Shown in pieces: positions 26,139-35,203 of a stretch of 64,000 bases of DNA. The notes under the pieces were generated by a model. The model was not told the DNA's origin. It did no database searches and saw nothing but the letters and a program-made list of their open reading frames with translations. The DNA is from JBIQJD01 sp044507695 (GTDB taxonomy: Bacteria > Bacteroidota > Ignavibacteria > Ignavibacteriales > Ignavibacteriaceae), in contig JBIQJD010000002.1 of the NCBI GenBank assembly GCA_044507695.1, positions 1 through 64,000 on the forward strand, in the 5' to 3' direction. Within the stretch, counting starts at the first letter, position 1, and the number at the start of each line of letters is the position of its first letter. The translations under genes were made by a program, and so were the position numbers.

Positions 26139-27077
26139 TTGAGTAATTATTATCGTCCGGGCGGATTTGGAGGATTTAGTTTCTTTCCGCCTGTAATAAA
26201 AAACCTGCTGATAATTAACGGAGTAATTTTTTTGCTTCAATCAATGGGAAGCGGAATAACGGCAAACGGTTCTACTTTAAATGAAATAATAACCAAGTAT
26301 TTTGCTCTTATTCCAATTCAGGGAATTGCCGGATTAAATGAGTTTGGCAAATTTATTACAATGTCTTTCTATCCATGGCAGCTTATATCTTACCAGTTTC
26401 TTCATGGCAGTTTCGGGCATATTCTCTTTAACATGTTTGCATTATGGATGTTCGGAATGGAAATTGAAAATCTCTGGGGATCAAAAAAGTTTTTATATTT
26501 TTATCTGCTCTGCGGTGTTGCTGCGGGGCTTACACAGTTATTCATCTCTCCTTTATTAACAAATAGAATTGGTCCAACCGTAGGCGCTTCCGGAGCTATT
26601 TACGGTGTGCTTATCGCTTTTGCAATGATGTTTCCAAACCGATACATTTTTCTCTATTTCCTTATTCCTGTAAAAGCAAAATACTTTATCGGATTTCTTG
26701 TTTTAATGCAGTTGATGTTCTTCAGCGGCGGTGAATCTAATATAGCTTTTCTCGCTCATCTTGGCGGAGCGCTTGCAGGATTTCTTTATGTTTGGTTTGA
26801 TCCCAGATCAAATTCAGAAATAAGAAGCGTTTTCAGAAGATCATCTTACCGTACTTCTACTCCGTTTAATCCTTTTGGTGCAATGAGTGAAAAGTTTAAA
26901 AAGAAAACACGTCCTGATATTGAAGATGCAAAGTATTATGAGATTGAAGATGAGGAAGAAAAAATTACCCAGCAGCAGATTGATGAAATTCTCGATAAGA
27001 TAAGCCAGTCAGGCTATCAGAATCTTACAGAAAAAGAAAAGAAAATACTTTTTGAAGCAAGCAGGAAGATGAAATAA
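26139..27077 (+). CDS. Rhomboid family intramembrane serine protease
   Basis: A 312-residue membrane protein with about six membrane spans between residues 15 and 230 and a charged cytoplasmic tail. The catalytic serine is S151 in GASGAIYG and the histidine is H207 in AHLGGALAG; the family's HxxxN-like motif HILFNMFALWMFG is also present. Rhomboids cleave transmembrane substrates inside the bilayer. The start is a TTG with an aagga site 5 bp before it. The tail (about 240-312) is helical and acidic, with a SYQNLTEKEKKILFEASRK-like end seen in many Bacteroidota rhomboids. Confidence 0.92.
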   Translation: MSNYYRPGGFGGFSFFPPVIKNLLIINGVIFLLQSMGSGITANGSTLNEIITKYFALIPIQGIAGLNEFGKFITMSFYPWQLISYQFLHGSFGHILFNMFALWMFGMEIENLWGSKKFLYFYLLCGVAAGLTQLFISPLLTNRIGPTVGASGAIYGVLIAFAMMFPNRYIFLYFLIPVKAKYFIGFLVLMQLMFFSGGESNIAFLAHLGGALAGFLYVWFDPRSNSEIRSVFRRSSYRTSTPFNPFGAMSEKFKKKTRPDIEDAKYYEIEDEEEKITQQQIDEILDKISQSGYQNLTEKEKKILFEASRKMK

Positions 27078-27114
27078 TCTTTGCTGCTGGATTAAAATAT
27101 CTTTTAAGATTTTA

Positions 27115-27429
27115 ATGATAAAAAATTTTACGCCGCTTTTATTTATTATAATTATATTTGCAGGATGCGATAAAGGACCTGAAATTCCGGAAGATACATT
27201 AGTTAAAGTTTATACAGATATTATTATTGCGCAGGATACAACTGCAGATACTACAAAAAATATTTTTCAGATTAATGAAGAAGTATTCCGCAGGTATAAT
27301 ATCACAAGTGAGCAGTATAGAAAGAGTATTGATTATTTAAATGAAGATCCGCTGCGGTGGGAAAGTTTTTTTGATAAAGCAATCAGGTACGCTGAAGATT
27401 TGAAGCGGAACGCCGAAAAGAACGGCTGA
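27115..27429 (+). CDS. Small DUF4296-like lipoprotein
   Basis: A 104-residue predicted lipoprotein with lipobox IIFAGC. The rest is helical with the pattern P-E-D-T-L-V-K-V-Y-T-D-I and Y-N-I-T-S-E-Q-Y-R-K-S-I-D-Y, which fits DUF4296-type proteins of Bacteroidota (function unknown). It overlaps the 3' end of the convergent recQ gene by 47 bp. Confidence 0.65.
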   Translation: MIKNFTPLLFIIIIFAGCDKGPEIPEDTLVKVYTDIIIAQDTTADTTKNIFQINEEVFRRYNITSEQYRKSIDYLNEDPLRWESFFDKAIRYAEDLKRNAEKNG

Positions 27430-30022
27430 ACTTTTCTTTTGCTGCGGCAATTCTCAATAACGGGTAACCTACTTCCGTTTTTATTCTTTCCTTAAGTTCT
27501 TTCAGATCATCATAACCTTTTTCAATTTCCTTCATAATGTTTGAATATTCATCAACCGGAAAAAGATGATCAACTTTAACATCAGGATAATATTCTATTA
27601 TTGTTTCTATCTGCATTGAGATTATTGATTCGGAAAGCTTTCTCAGATTAGCAATATCCCTTAATGAATATTCTTTCAGCAGCAGATTATAAGTTTCATT
27701 TAAATTCTGCGGAAGAGTTAATGCTTCCTTTTGATTTTTCTTTTCTCTGTCTGCCGAAGTAAATCCACTTATTACTTTCAGAATATCCTCTCCAATTTTA
27801 TTGTACATTCTTTGTGTAAAGCCATTAACCGATAGTAACTCCTGTGCATCTTTTGGTTTTTGAAGTGCAATATTTCTTAAAACTTCATCAGGACAAATTA
27901 TATAACCGCTCTGCATAAATTTTTTCTCAGCTTTGCTGCGTACAATTCTAAGCTGATTATACAAATTTAAATTTTCTTCATAATCAGTAACTGCGCTTAC
28001 AGGAGAAGAAACAAGTTTGTTCTTTTCAAGATAATCAATTCCGGTCTGTAGAATTTCAAGTGTGCGGTAATTTTTTTTGCGGGTAACAAAACCTTCTGCA
28101 AGTAATTCACGCAGTGCAAACTGCAATTCACCTGTTTCATATCTTGCGCACATTCCAAACACTTCATGTTCTTTATAGGAATCTCTTTTACCCGTTCCTC
28201 TCAAAATTCTGAACAGAGTTGTTTCATTTAAAGAATTATTTGCTTCATATAATGCCCGGAGAATTATCTCCTTCAAATATTCCGCTGTTGATTCAGGAAT
28301 ATGATCTGAGGCAGTACATTTATCGCATCTTCCGCATTTGTAGCCGGTTACATCTTCACCAAAATATTTTAATATGAATTTAAAGCGGCATTCGCCGGAA
28401 TACACAAATTCAACCATCGTATCAATCTTTTTCTGTAGATGAAGATAGTGTTCATTTATTTTTTTATAATCGAGTCTAAGTCTTTCAGCCGCTGTACGAG
28501 GCGCTGTTAGTACAATATTATCTTTTGCGTTTACCTTGTTATAAGAAGCAATTCCAAGATTATCAAGCGTTATTAAAATTTCATCAAGCTCATATTCTTC
28601 GTATCCTGTTTGGCTTTCAAGTGCATTAAATGGAATTTTTATCTCTCTGCTAAATATTCCGCTTCCATGTTCACGCAGAAGCATAAGAATTACTTCTTTT
28701 AATTTTTCAACAGATGTTTGTTTTACAAAATCACGCAGCTTGTCTTTATCCAACAAAAACCTGATAGAAGCTTTCTTTTCATATTCGGATAAGTACCTGA
28801 TGTAGCCAGCCTGTTCAAGAATTTTAATTGATGAGTAAAGCAGACCGCGGCTTAATTCTCTTTTTACATAGGCTGAAATGTATTCTTGATTTATTGGAAT
28901 TTCAGCCGCAGAAAAATTTCCTTCCGCTACCTTGCCGTAATCACAGATTGCAGAATACACCTGCTGAACAAGTTCTTTATCCGGATGAGATTGTGAGAGA
29001 AAATAATTCTGTATGTTTATATCATTATCTTCATGAAGCAAAAATGTTTGGGATGGTTTTCCATCCCTGCCGGCGCGACCAATCTCCTGGTAATAATTTT
29101 CTAATGAGCCCGGAGTATTGTAGTGAATTATAAGCCTGATATTGCTTTTATCAATCCCCATTCCAAACGCATTGGTAGCGGCAATAACGGGAATTTTGTC
29201 ACTAATAAACTCTTCCTGAATTTTCTTTCTTATCTCCGGCAGCATTCCCGCATGATAATATGAACAACTGATTTTATTCATATTAAGAAATTCAGAAACC
29301 TCTTCGGCTTTCTTTCTTGAGGCAGTATAAATTATTGCAGGAGTTCCTATTCTTGAAATCAAATCAAACGCTGCTTCTCTTTTTCTTTTTGTAAGAATAA
29401 CGTTCAGATGAAGATTTTCTCTTTCAAACCCTTTAACAAAAATTTTAGGATCTTTTAATTCAAGCTGTTTGATTATATCGGTTACAACTTCGGGAGTTGC
29501 AGTTGCGGTAAACGCAGAAGTTTTTTCTAAGCCGGTGAAAATTAAAAACTCTTTTATCTTTCTGTAGCTTGGACGAAAATTATGTCCCCATTCACTTATG
29601 CAATGTGCTTCATCAATAAAAAGGTAGGATGGATTTAATTTTTTTATTCGTTCAGCAAATGAAACATTCTCAAGCCGTTCAGGCGCAGCATAAAGCAATT
29701 TAATTTTTCCGTAAGCTATGTCCTGAAGAACCTGTTCAACTTCAATAAAGCTCATTGTGCTGTTGATGAATGCCGCAGGAACTTCCTGTTTATTAAGTGC
29801 ATCAACCTGATCTTTCATTAAAGAGATAAGAGGAGAAATAACGATTGAGAAATTATCCGAAACCAAAGCCGGAATCTGGTAACAGAGAGATTTTCCCGCT
29901 CCGGTTGGAAGAACAGCAAGAACATTTTCACCGGCAATTATATGTTCAATAATTTCCTGCTGGCCCGGGCGGAAAGATTCATAACCGAAGTATTTAAATA
30001 AAGCTTCCTGTGCAGTCATCAT
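27383..30022 (-). CDS. recQ: ATP-dependent DNA helicase RecQ, long form
   Basis: An 879-residue 3'-5' helicase acting in recombination and fork repair. Walker A is TGAGKS (40-45), DEAH is 137-140, and motif VI is in QEIGRAGRDG. An RQC zinc site is seen in CRFKFILKYFGE...CGRCDKC, followed by a winged helix, an HRDC domain (about 690-760) and a C-terminal HTH_40-like domain (about 780-860). E. coli RecQ is about 610 residues, so the extra C-terminal domain makes this a long variant common in Bacteroidota. It starts divergently 165 bp from an ABC exporter and converges with a small lipoprotein gene. Confidence 0.95.
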   Translation of the reverse strand: MMTAQEALFKYFGYESFRPGQQEIIEHIIAGENVLAVLPTGAGKSLCYQIPALVSDNFSIVISPLISLMKDQVDALNKQEVPAAFINSTMSFIEVEQVLQDIAYGKIKLLYAAPERLENVSFAERIKKLNPSYLFIDEAHCISEWGHNFRPSYRKIKEFLIFTGLEKTSAFTATATPEVVTDIIKQLELKDPKIFVKGFERENLHLNVILTKRKREAAFDLISRIGTPAIIYTASRKKAEEVSEFLNMNKISCSYYHAGMLPEIRKKIQEEFISDKIPVIAATNAFGMGIDKSNIRLIIHYNTPGSLENYYQEIGRAGRDGKPSQTFLLHEDNDINIQNYFLSQSHPDKELVQQVYSAICDYGKVAEGNFSAAEIPINQEYISAYVKRELSRGLLYSSIKILEQAGYIRYLSEYEKKASIRFLLDKDKLRDFVKQTSVEKLKEVILMLLREHGSGIFSREIKIPFNALESQTGYEEYELDEILITLDNLGIASYNKVNAKDNIVLTAPRTAAERLRLDYKKINEHYLHLQKKIDTMVEFVYSGECRFKFILKYFGEDVTGYKCGRCDKCTASDHIPESTAEYLKEIILRALYEANNSLNETTLFRILRGTGKRDSYKEHEVFGMCARYETGELQFALRELLAEGFVTRKKNYRTLEILQTGIDYLEKNKLVSSPVSAVTDYEENLNLYNQLRIVRSKAEKKFMQSGYIICPDEVLRNIALQKPKDAQELLSVNGFTQRMYNKIGEDILKVISGFTSADREKKNQKEALTLPQNLNETYNLLLKEYSLRDIANLRKLSESIISMQIETIIEYYPDVKVDHLFPVDEYSNIMKEIEKGYDDLKELKERIKTEVGYPLLRIAAAKEKFSRSFRRSASNLQRT

Positions 30023-30093
30023 TTGAAAATTAAGTTATCCAAAAGTAAACAATAATGTAAAGTTGAAAAAGATAAAAACCCGGAGTTAATATA

Positions 30094-30110
30094 AATCCCC
30101 GATAGGGATT
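30094..30110. repeat. Mini-hairpin aatccccGATAgggatt
   Basis: A short stem-loop in the recQ/ABC divergent spacer, resembling the pair at 5982-6046. It is probably the same dispersed motif. Confidence 0.45.
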
Positions 30111-30157
30111 AACATATTGTTAATTTTTATTACTTACCTGAATCAAACTAATTTCAT

Positions 30158-30165
30158 TATATTTG
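30158..30165 (+). promoter_or_regulatory. Candidate -7 element (tatatttg) of the ABC operon
   Basis: Matches TAnnTTTG and lies 22 bp before the ABC ATPase start, which would give a very short leader. No clear -33 element is seen. Confidence 0.4.
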
Positions 30166-30187
30166 TTTTTAACATTTTTAAAATAAA

Positions 30188-31141
30188 ATGAATGTAATTG
30201 AAACATCAGGCCTAACAAAGGTTTATACAAGTTCGTTTGGCAAGAAAAAAGTTGAGGCATTGATTGATTTAAATCTGAGCGTATCACATGGAACAATTTT
30301 TGGGTTATTAGGTCCTAACGGCGCGGGGAAAACCACACTTGTAAAACTTCTTCTCGGCATTAATTTTCCCACTGCAGGAAATGCAAAAATTTTAAATGAA
30401 GAACCGGATAATTATTTGATAAAATCCAGAGTTGGATATTTGCCTGAAAATCATAAATATCCTTCTTATCTAACAGGCGGAGAAGTTCTTAATTTTTACG
30501 GAAGATTGAGCGGGATTGACGGCATTGAACTTTCAAGAAAGATTGATGAACTGCTTGAACTGATGCAGTTAAGAAAATGGAAGAAGACAAAAATAAAAGC
30601 ATATTCAAAAGGAATGATGCAGCGATTAGGACTTGCGCAGGCAATGATAAATGATCCCGAGTTAATTTTTCTTGATGAACCTACTGATGGCGTTGATCCG
30701 ATTGGAAGAAAAGAGATTAGAGATATTCTGCTTCAGCTTAAAGAAAAAAATAAAACAATTTTTCTTAACAGCCATTTATTATCAGAAGTTGAATTAATTA
30801 CTGACAGAGTTGGAATTCTGAACAAAGGAAAACTGCTGCGGGAAGGAACGGTTCGTGAACTTACCGAGAAAGCTGAAGAGTATAAAATTTCCGCTGCCGG
30901 TGAAATCGATTTATCAGCCTTCCGGCTTCATGATGGAATTCTGCTTACAAAACTTTCAGAAAACAGTTACTCAGTTAAAGTTAAAAGCGTTGGTGAATTA
31001 AATTCTGTAATTGATCAGCTGAGGCAAAACGGAGTACTTATAAAGGAAATCCTTCCGCAGAAAACAACTCTTGAAGAAATGTTCATTAATCTTATCCGTG
31101 AATCTGAATCAGCTGAAATTTCCGGGAAGGAAAAAATCTGA
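30188..31141 (+). CDS. ABC-2 type exporter, ATP-binding protein
   Basis: A 317-residue ATPase. Walker A is GPNGAGKTT, the Q-loop lies in GYLPENH, the signature is YSKGMMQRLGLAQ, and Walker B is LIFLDEPTDGVDP with H-loop NSHLLSE. The C-terminal 80 residues are the extra domain of NatA/NosF-type exporters. It overlaps the permease gene by one base and the module continues into a lipoprotein, so the three form an operon. The substrate is unknown. Confidence 0.93.
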   Translation: MNVIETSGLTKVYTSSFGKKKVEALIDLNLSVSHGTIFGLLGPNGAGKTTLVKLLLGINFPTAGNAKILNEEPDNYLIKSRVGYLPENHKYPSYLTGGEVLNFYGRLSGIDGIELSRKIDELLELMQLRKWKKTKIKAYSKGMMQRLGLAQAMINDPELIFLDEPTDGVDPIGRKEIRDILLQLKEKNKTIFLNSHLLSEVELITDRVGILNKGKLLREGTVRELTEKAEEYKISAAGEIDLSAFRLHDGILLTKLSENSYSVKVKSVGELNSVIDQLRQNGVLIKEILPQKTTLEEMFINLIRESESAEISGKEKI

Positions 31142-31983
31142 TGCAAAAAAACCAATCCGCTTTGAAAAATATCTGGCTGATGACATGGTTTACATTGCGT
31201 GAAGCAATGGCAAGAAAAGTTTTCATTTTTTTCATGGGAATTTCAGTAATTGTTGTATTGTTATCAGCAGCAATTTTTAGTGTGATAGAAACTGAATCAG
31301 TGATTTCCGGATTTACAACTGAAGGCAAGGATGTAATTTTAAAAGAGATTGTTGGTTCATTGGAATTAATGATTATCTCTCCTCTCTCAGCATTATGTCT
31401 TCTGCTTGCAATTTTTGCAAGCGCAAGCTTTGTTCCGGTTATGCTTGAAAAAGGAAATATTGATCTTCTTCTGTCAAAACCTGTTTCACGCACCCAATTG
31501 ATTTGGGGAAAGTATTTCGGCGGCTTGCTTGTTGTTTTTATTAATATCGGGTTTTTAATTACCGGAGTCTGGCTTGTTATATCAATTAAATTTTCCTATT
31601 GGGATTTTTCTTTTCTTTCTTTAATAATAATTATCACTTTCACTTTTGCAATTTTGTACGGACTGATAGTCTGGTTTGGAATATTAACAAAAAGTTCTAC
31701 TCCCGGAATGATGGTTGCATATTTAATATTCTTAATTGTTAGTCCGCTGCTTCAGCTTGCTAAAGACAGGCTGAATGTTTTAATAGAAAGTGATTTTATC
31801 AAATCTGTTATTAAAGGTTTATATTATATTATCCCAAAAACTTCTGAACTGATGGGAAAGATTACGCAGGATTTGACGATGGGAAAAGGGATTGAGAATT
31901 ATCAGCCGGTTATTTCATCTTTTCTTTTTCTTGCGGTGATGATGTATCTAAGCACAATTATGTTTAAGCGTAAAGATTTTTAA
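31141..31983 (+). CDS. ABC-2 type permease (NosY-like)
   Basis: A 280-residue membrane protein with about six spans. It begins with a short cytoplasmic helix (WFTLREAMARKVFIFFMGIS), has a large loop after span one and carries LLSKPVSRTQLIWGKYFGG, typical of ABC-2 permeases of the NosY/Ena type. It partners with the upstream ATPase through an ATGA overlap. Confidence 0.88.
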   Translation: MQKNQSALKNIWLMTWFTLREAMARKVFIFFMGISVIVVLLSAAIFSVIETESVISGFTTEGKDVILKEIVGSLELMIISPLSALCLLLAIFASASFVPVMLEKGNIDLLLSKPVSRTQLIWGKYFGGLLVVFINIGFLITGVWLVISIKFSYWDFSFLSLIIIITFTFAILYGLIVWFGILTKSSTPGMMVAYLIFLIVSPLLQLAKDRLNVLIESDFIKSVIKGLYYIIPKTSELMGKITQDLTMGKGIENYQPVISSFLFLAVMMYLSTIMFKRKDF

Positions 31984-32937
31984 ATGAGATATTTAATACC
32001 ATTATTTTTATTTTCTTTTTTAATGATTAGCTGCGGTGAAGCGCCGCCGGAGCCTATTAAACAAAGCCAATGGAAGGTTTTTAATTATCTTCCGGCAGAA
32101 ACAGATTTTCTGCTTTATACAAATCTTGATGAACTCAGAAATACTACTCACTGGAAAAATTTTGCAGATCAGTTTAATGATAAGAGAGATGATTGGCTCT
32201 TACAGTTTGAAAAAATTACAGGTGCGGGATTAGAAAAAGGAGTTTCAGAAGTTTTCACTTCTAATTCATGGAACGGCAATGGTGTTGCTGCAATCATCTT
32301 TAATGATGATGCAGAAGGAGTTAAAAAATATTTTGAAGATGAAAAGAAATTCTCATCAGAAAAAATCGGGGATAAGATTGTCTATACATTTAAAGATAAA
32401 TCACCGGCAAAATTTTATTTCCCGGAAGCGAAAATTTTATTAATTGTAAAAAGTAAGGATTACCTTACCGAACTGATTAATGGTGAAGCAGAAACATTAA
32501 AGCAGAATAAAAGATTTTTAGAAGTCATCAGCAGTATCAGGAATAAAAATCATTACTGGTTTGCAGCAGGAAACGGGAGTTATGCAGCATCATTATTAAA
32601 AATGATAACCGGAAGCGGAAAAAACTCAGAAGTAAAAAAAATAATTTCAACAATTGATAATATTTCACTTTCTGCGGAATTTTCTGATGGCGTAAAAATT
32701 GTTTCTATTGCCGGATGCAAATCATCCGGAGATGCATTGTTATTAAGTACAACTATAAGAAGTGCAATTGCAATGAATCTGCTTTCATCATCAAATCCGG
32801 TTTTGGATAAAATAATTCAAAATATGGACATAGACAGAAATGATAAAAAAATCAGTCTATCTGTAGCTTTAAATCACGATGATATTCTGAAGTTAAGGGA
32901 TATCTCCCGAAAAAAAATAACAGATAAAAATTTATAG
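31984..32937 (+). CDS. Lipoprotein of the ABC operon, unknown function
   Basis: A 317-residue lipoprotein with lipobox FLMISC. The body begins W-K-V-F-N-Y-L-P-A-E-T-D-F-L-L-Y-T-N-L-D-E-L and alternates strands and helices in two similar halves, resembling substrate-free folds of DUF3352-type proteins. No family is confidently recognised. It starts at the base after the permease stop, so it is probably cotranscribed and may work with the exporter at the cell envelope. Confidence 0.7.
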   Translation: MRYLIPLFLFSFLMISCGEAPPEPIKQSQWKVFNYLPAETDFLLYTNLDELRNTTHWKNFADQFNDKRDDWLLQFEKITGAGLEKGVSEVFTSNSWNGNGVAAIIFNDDAEGVKKYFEDEKKFSSEKIGDKIVYTFKDKSPAKFYFPEAKILLIVKSKDYLTELINGEAETLKQNKRFLEVISSIRNKNHYWFAAGNGSYAASLLKMITGSGKNSEVKKIISTIDNISLSAEFSDGVKIVSIAGCKSSGDALLLSTTIRSAIAMNLLSSSNPVLDKIIQNMDIDRNDKKISLSVALNHDDILKLRDISRKKITDKNL

Positions 32938-32945
32938 GGGAAAAA

Positions 32946-33881
32946 ATGCAAGAAGAAAAATTAAAACTTGAAGATTTATTACACGGCACAAAAGCTGTTA
33001 AAGAAAAAGATATAATAAATAAAGTTGCTATCATAGGTGCAGGAGTTATGGGGCAGGGAATTGCGCAAACCATAGCTTCAGCCGGAATTGAAGTAATGAT
33101 TGTTGAAAAAGATAACTTTCATCTTGAAAGATCAAGAACAAGTTTATCTGATTCTATTGACCGCGAGATAAAAAGATGGGCAATGACGGAATCAGAAAAA
33201 AAATCTGTTCTCAGCCGTATAAGATGGGAAGTAACAATGGATAATCTGAAACAAAGTGATCTCATCATTGAAGCGGTTGATGAAGATTTTGATCTGAAGA
33301 AAAATATCTTTCTTGAACTTGATGCCCGTGCAAAACCAAATACAATTCTTGTATCAAATACATCCACATTAAGCTTAACAAAGATTGCTGAAATAACTAA
33401 TCGTCCTGATAAAGTTATCGGCATGCATTTTCTTAACCCGGTTCCAAAAGTTCCTCTGGTAGAATTGGTTAAATGTCTTCATACTTCAAATGAAACTGTT
33501 GAAAAGATAAAAGACTTTGCTGCACGGATTGGAAAAACAGCAGTTGAAGTCTATGAATATCCGGGATTTGTAACAACGCGTGCTATCGTTCCGTTGTTAA
33601 ATGAGGCAATGTATATTTTGATGGAAGGTGTGGCAACGGCAAAAGATATTGATACAGCAATGAAACTTGGTTACAATTTTCCAAATGGTCCGCTTGAAAT
33701 GGCTGATATGATGGGGCTTGATGAAGTACTGGCATGGATGGAAACATTGTGGAAAACTTTAGGCGAGCCGCGTTACCGTGCTTGTCCGGTACTTCGTAAA
33801 CTTGTCCGTGAGAAAAAACTCGGTAAAAAAACCGGTGAAGGTTTTTACAAGTACGATGAAAACGGAAGAATAATTTATTGA
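32946..33881 (+). CDS. 3-hydroxyacyl-CoA (3-hydroxybutyryl-CoA) dehydrogenase
   Basis: A 311-residue NAD(P)-dependent enzyme oxidising or reducing 3-hydroxyacyl-CoA. After a 25-residue N-terminal extension comes the Rossmann loop IGAGVMGQGIAQ, then the conserved SNTSTLS and GMHFLNPVPKVPLVELV containing the catalytic His, and a C-domain ending with GKKTGEGFYKYD. Length fits the short form used in butyrate or beta-oxidation steps. It lies between a lipoprotein gene and ackA, suggesting acyl-CoA and acetate metabolism (inference). Confidence 0.9.
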   Translation: MQEEKLKLEDLLHGTKAVKEKDIINKVAIIGAGVMGQGIAQTIASAGIEVMIVEKDNFHLERSRTSLSDSIDREIKRWAMTESEKKSVLSRIRWEVTMDNLKQSDLIIEAVDEDFDLKKNIFLELDARAKPNTILVSNTSTLSLTKIAEITNRPDKVIGMHFLNPVPKVPLVELVKCLHTSNETVEKIKDFAARIGKTAVEVYEYPGFVTTRAIVPLLNEAMYILMEGVATAKDIDTAMKLGYNFPNGPLEMADMMGLDEVLAWMETLWKTLGEPRYRACPVLRKLVREKKLGKKTGEGFYKYDENGRIIY

Positions 33882-33936
33882 GAGATTTAATAATTAATTT
33901 CAAAAATTAAAAAGATAACAGGGGAAGAAATAAGAA

Positions 33937-35151
33937 ATGAAGGTATTAGTACTTAATTGCGGCAGTTCATCAATTAAATATCAATTTATTGATACGGATG
34001 AAAAAACAGCACTCGCTAAGGGCATGATCGAACGTATCGGCATGAGCGGCGCTGTTCTTACACACAGACGATACGATGGCGATGAAATTAAAATTGCAGG
34101 CGAGATATTAGACCATACAATTGCAATTGAATATGTACTTGGTGTAATGTTAAGCCGCAATCATGGTGTAATTGAAGATAAATCTGATATAGAAGCAGTC
34201 GGGCATCGCGTGGTTCACGGCGGTGAATCATTCTCCGGTTCTGTATTGATTACAGATGAAGTAATAAATGTTTTACAGGATAATATTGAACTTGCACCGC
34301 TGCACAACCCGCCTAATATAAAAGGAATCCAGGCCTGCAGAAGAATTTTACCCGGCACACCGCAATGCGGAGTGTTCGATACAGCATTCCATTTGAACAT
34401 GCCGCCCAAAGCATTTTTGTACGGAATTCCTTACGAACTTTATAAAAAACATAAAATAAGAAAATATGGTTTCCACGGAACATCACATTTGTTTGTATCC
34501 CAGCGTGCTGCAGAACTGTTAGGAAAAGATATTAGTGAATTGAAATTAGTAACAGCTCATTTGGGTAACGGCTGCAGCATGGCGGCAGTTGATGGCGGAA
34601 GATCTGTTGATACAACAATGGGATTTACTCCGCTTGAAGGCCTGTTAATGGGAACCCGAAGCGGTGATCTCGATCCTTCTTTAATTCTTTATATAATGGG
34701 AAAGGAAGGATTATCATTAAGTGAAGCGGGCACACTTTTAAATAAACACAGCGGTTTAATCGGCATAAGCGGTGAAAGCAGTGATATGCGTGAGATAATT
34801 TCAGCAATGAAAGAAGATAATAAACGTGCACGTTATGCCTTTGAAATTTTCTGTTACAGAATAAGAAAATATCTTGGAGCTTATGCTGCTGCAATGGGAG
34901 GGCTTGATGCTTTCATATTTACAGGCGGTATTGGTGAAAACTCCGCCGAAGTTAGAAAGGAAGTTTGCAAAGATCTTGAATTCCTCGGAATTGAGATTGA
35001 TGATGAAAGAAATAAAAATCGTGAAGTAATTATTTCAACTTCTTCATCAAAAGTTAAGGTGATGAGAATTCCCACTAATGAAGAGCTTGTAATTGCAATG
35101 GATACAAGTGAAATCGTTAAAGACTTTGTTATTCAAAATCAGCAGAAATAA
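33937..35151 (+). CDS. ackA: Acetate kinase
   Basis: A 404-residue enzyme interconverting acetate plus ATP and acetyl phosphate plus ADP. It has the N-terminal LVLNCGSSSIKY, the HGTSH motif, the phosphate-binding GNGCSMAAVDGGRSVDTTMG, GTRSGDLDP and TGGIGENS. Length is normal. No phosphotransacetylase gene is adjacent, so the partner must be elsewhere. Confidence 0.97.
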   Translation: MKVLVLNCGSSSIKYQFIDTDEKTALAKGMIERIGMSGAVLTHRRYDGDEIKIAGEILDHTIAIEYVLGVMLSRNHGVIEDKSDIEAVGHRVVHGGESFSGSVLITDEVINVLQDNIELAPLHNPPNIKGIQACRRILPGTPQCGVFDTAFHLNMPPKAFLYGIPYELYKKHKIRKYGFHGTSHLFVSQRAAELLGKDISELKLVTAHLGNGCSMAAVDGGRSVDTTMGFTPLEGLLMGTRSGDLDPSLILYIMGKEGLSLSEAGTLLNKHSGLIGISGESSDMREIISAMKEDNKRARYAFEIFCYRIRKYLGAYAAAMGGLDAFIFTGGIGENSAEVRKEVCKDLEFLGIEIDDERNKNREVIISTSSSKVKVMRIPTNEELVIAMDTSEIVKDFVIQNQQK

Positions 35152-35203
35152 TATTTGGTAATTAAAAATTATTAACTAAAAAAGGAAAGAAAGAGAATCA
35201 TTA

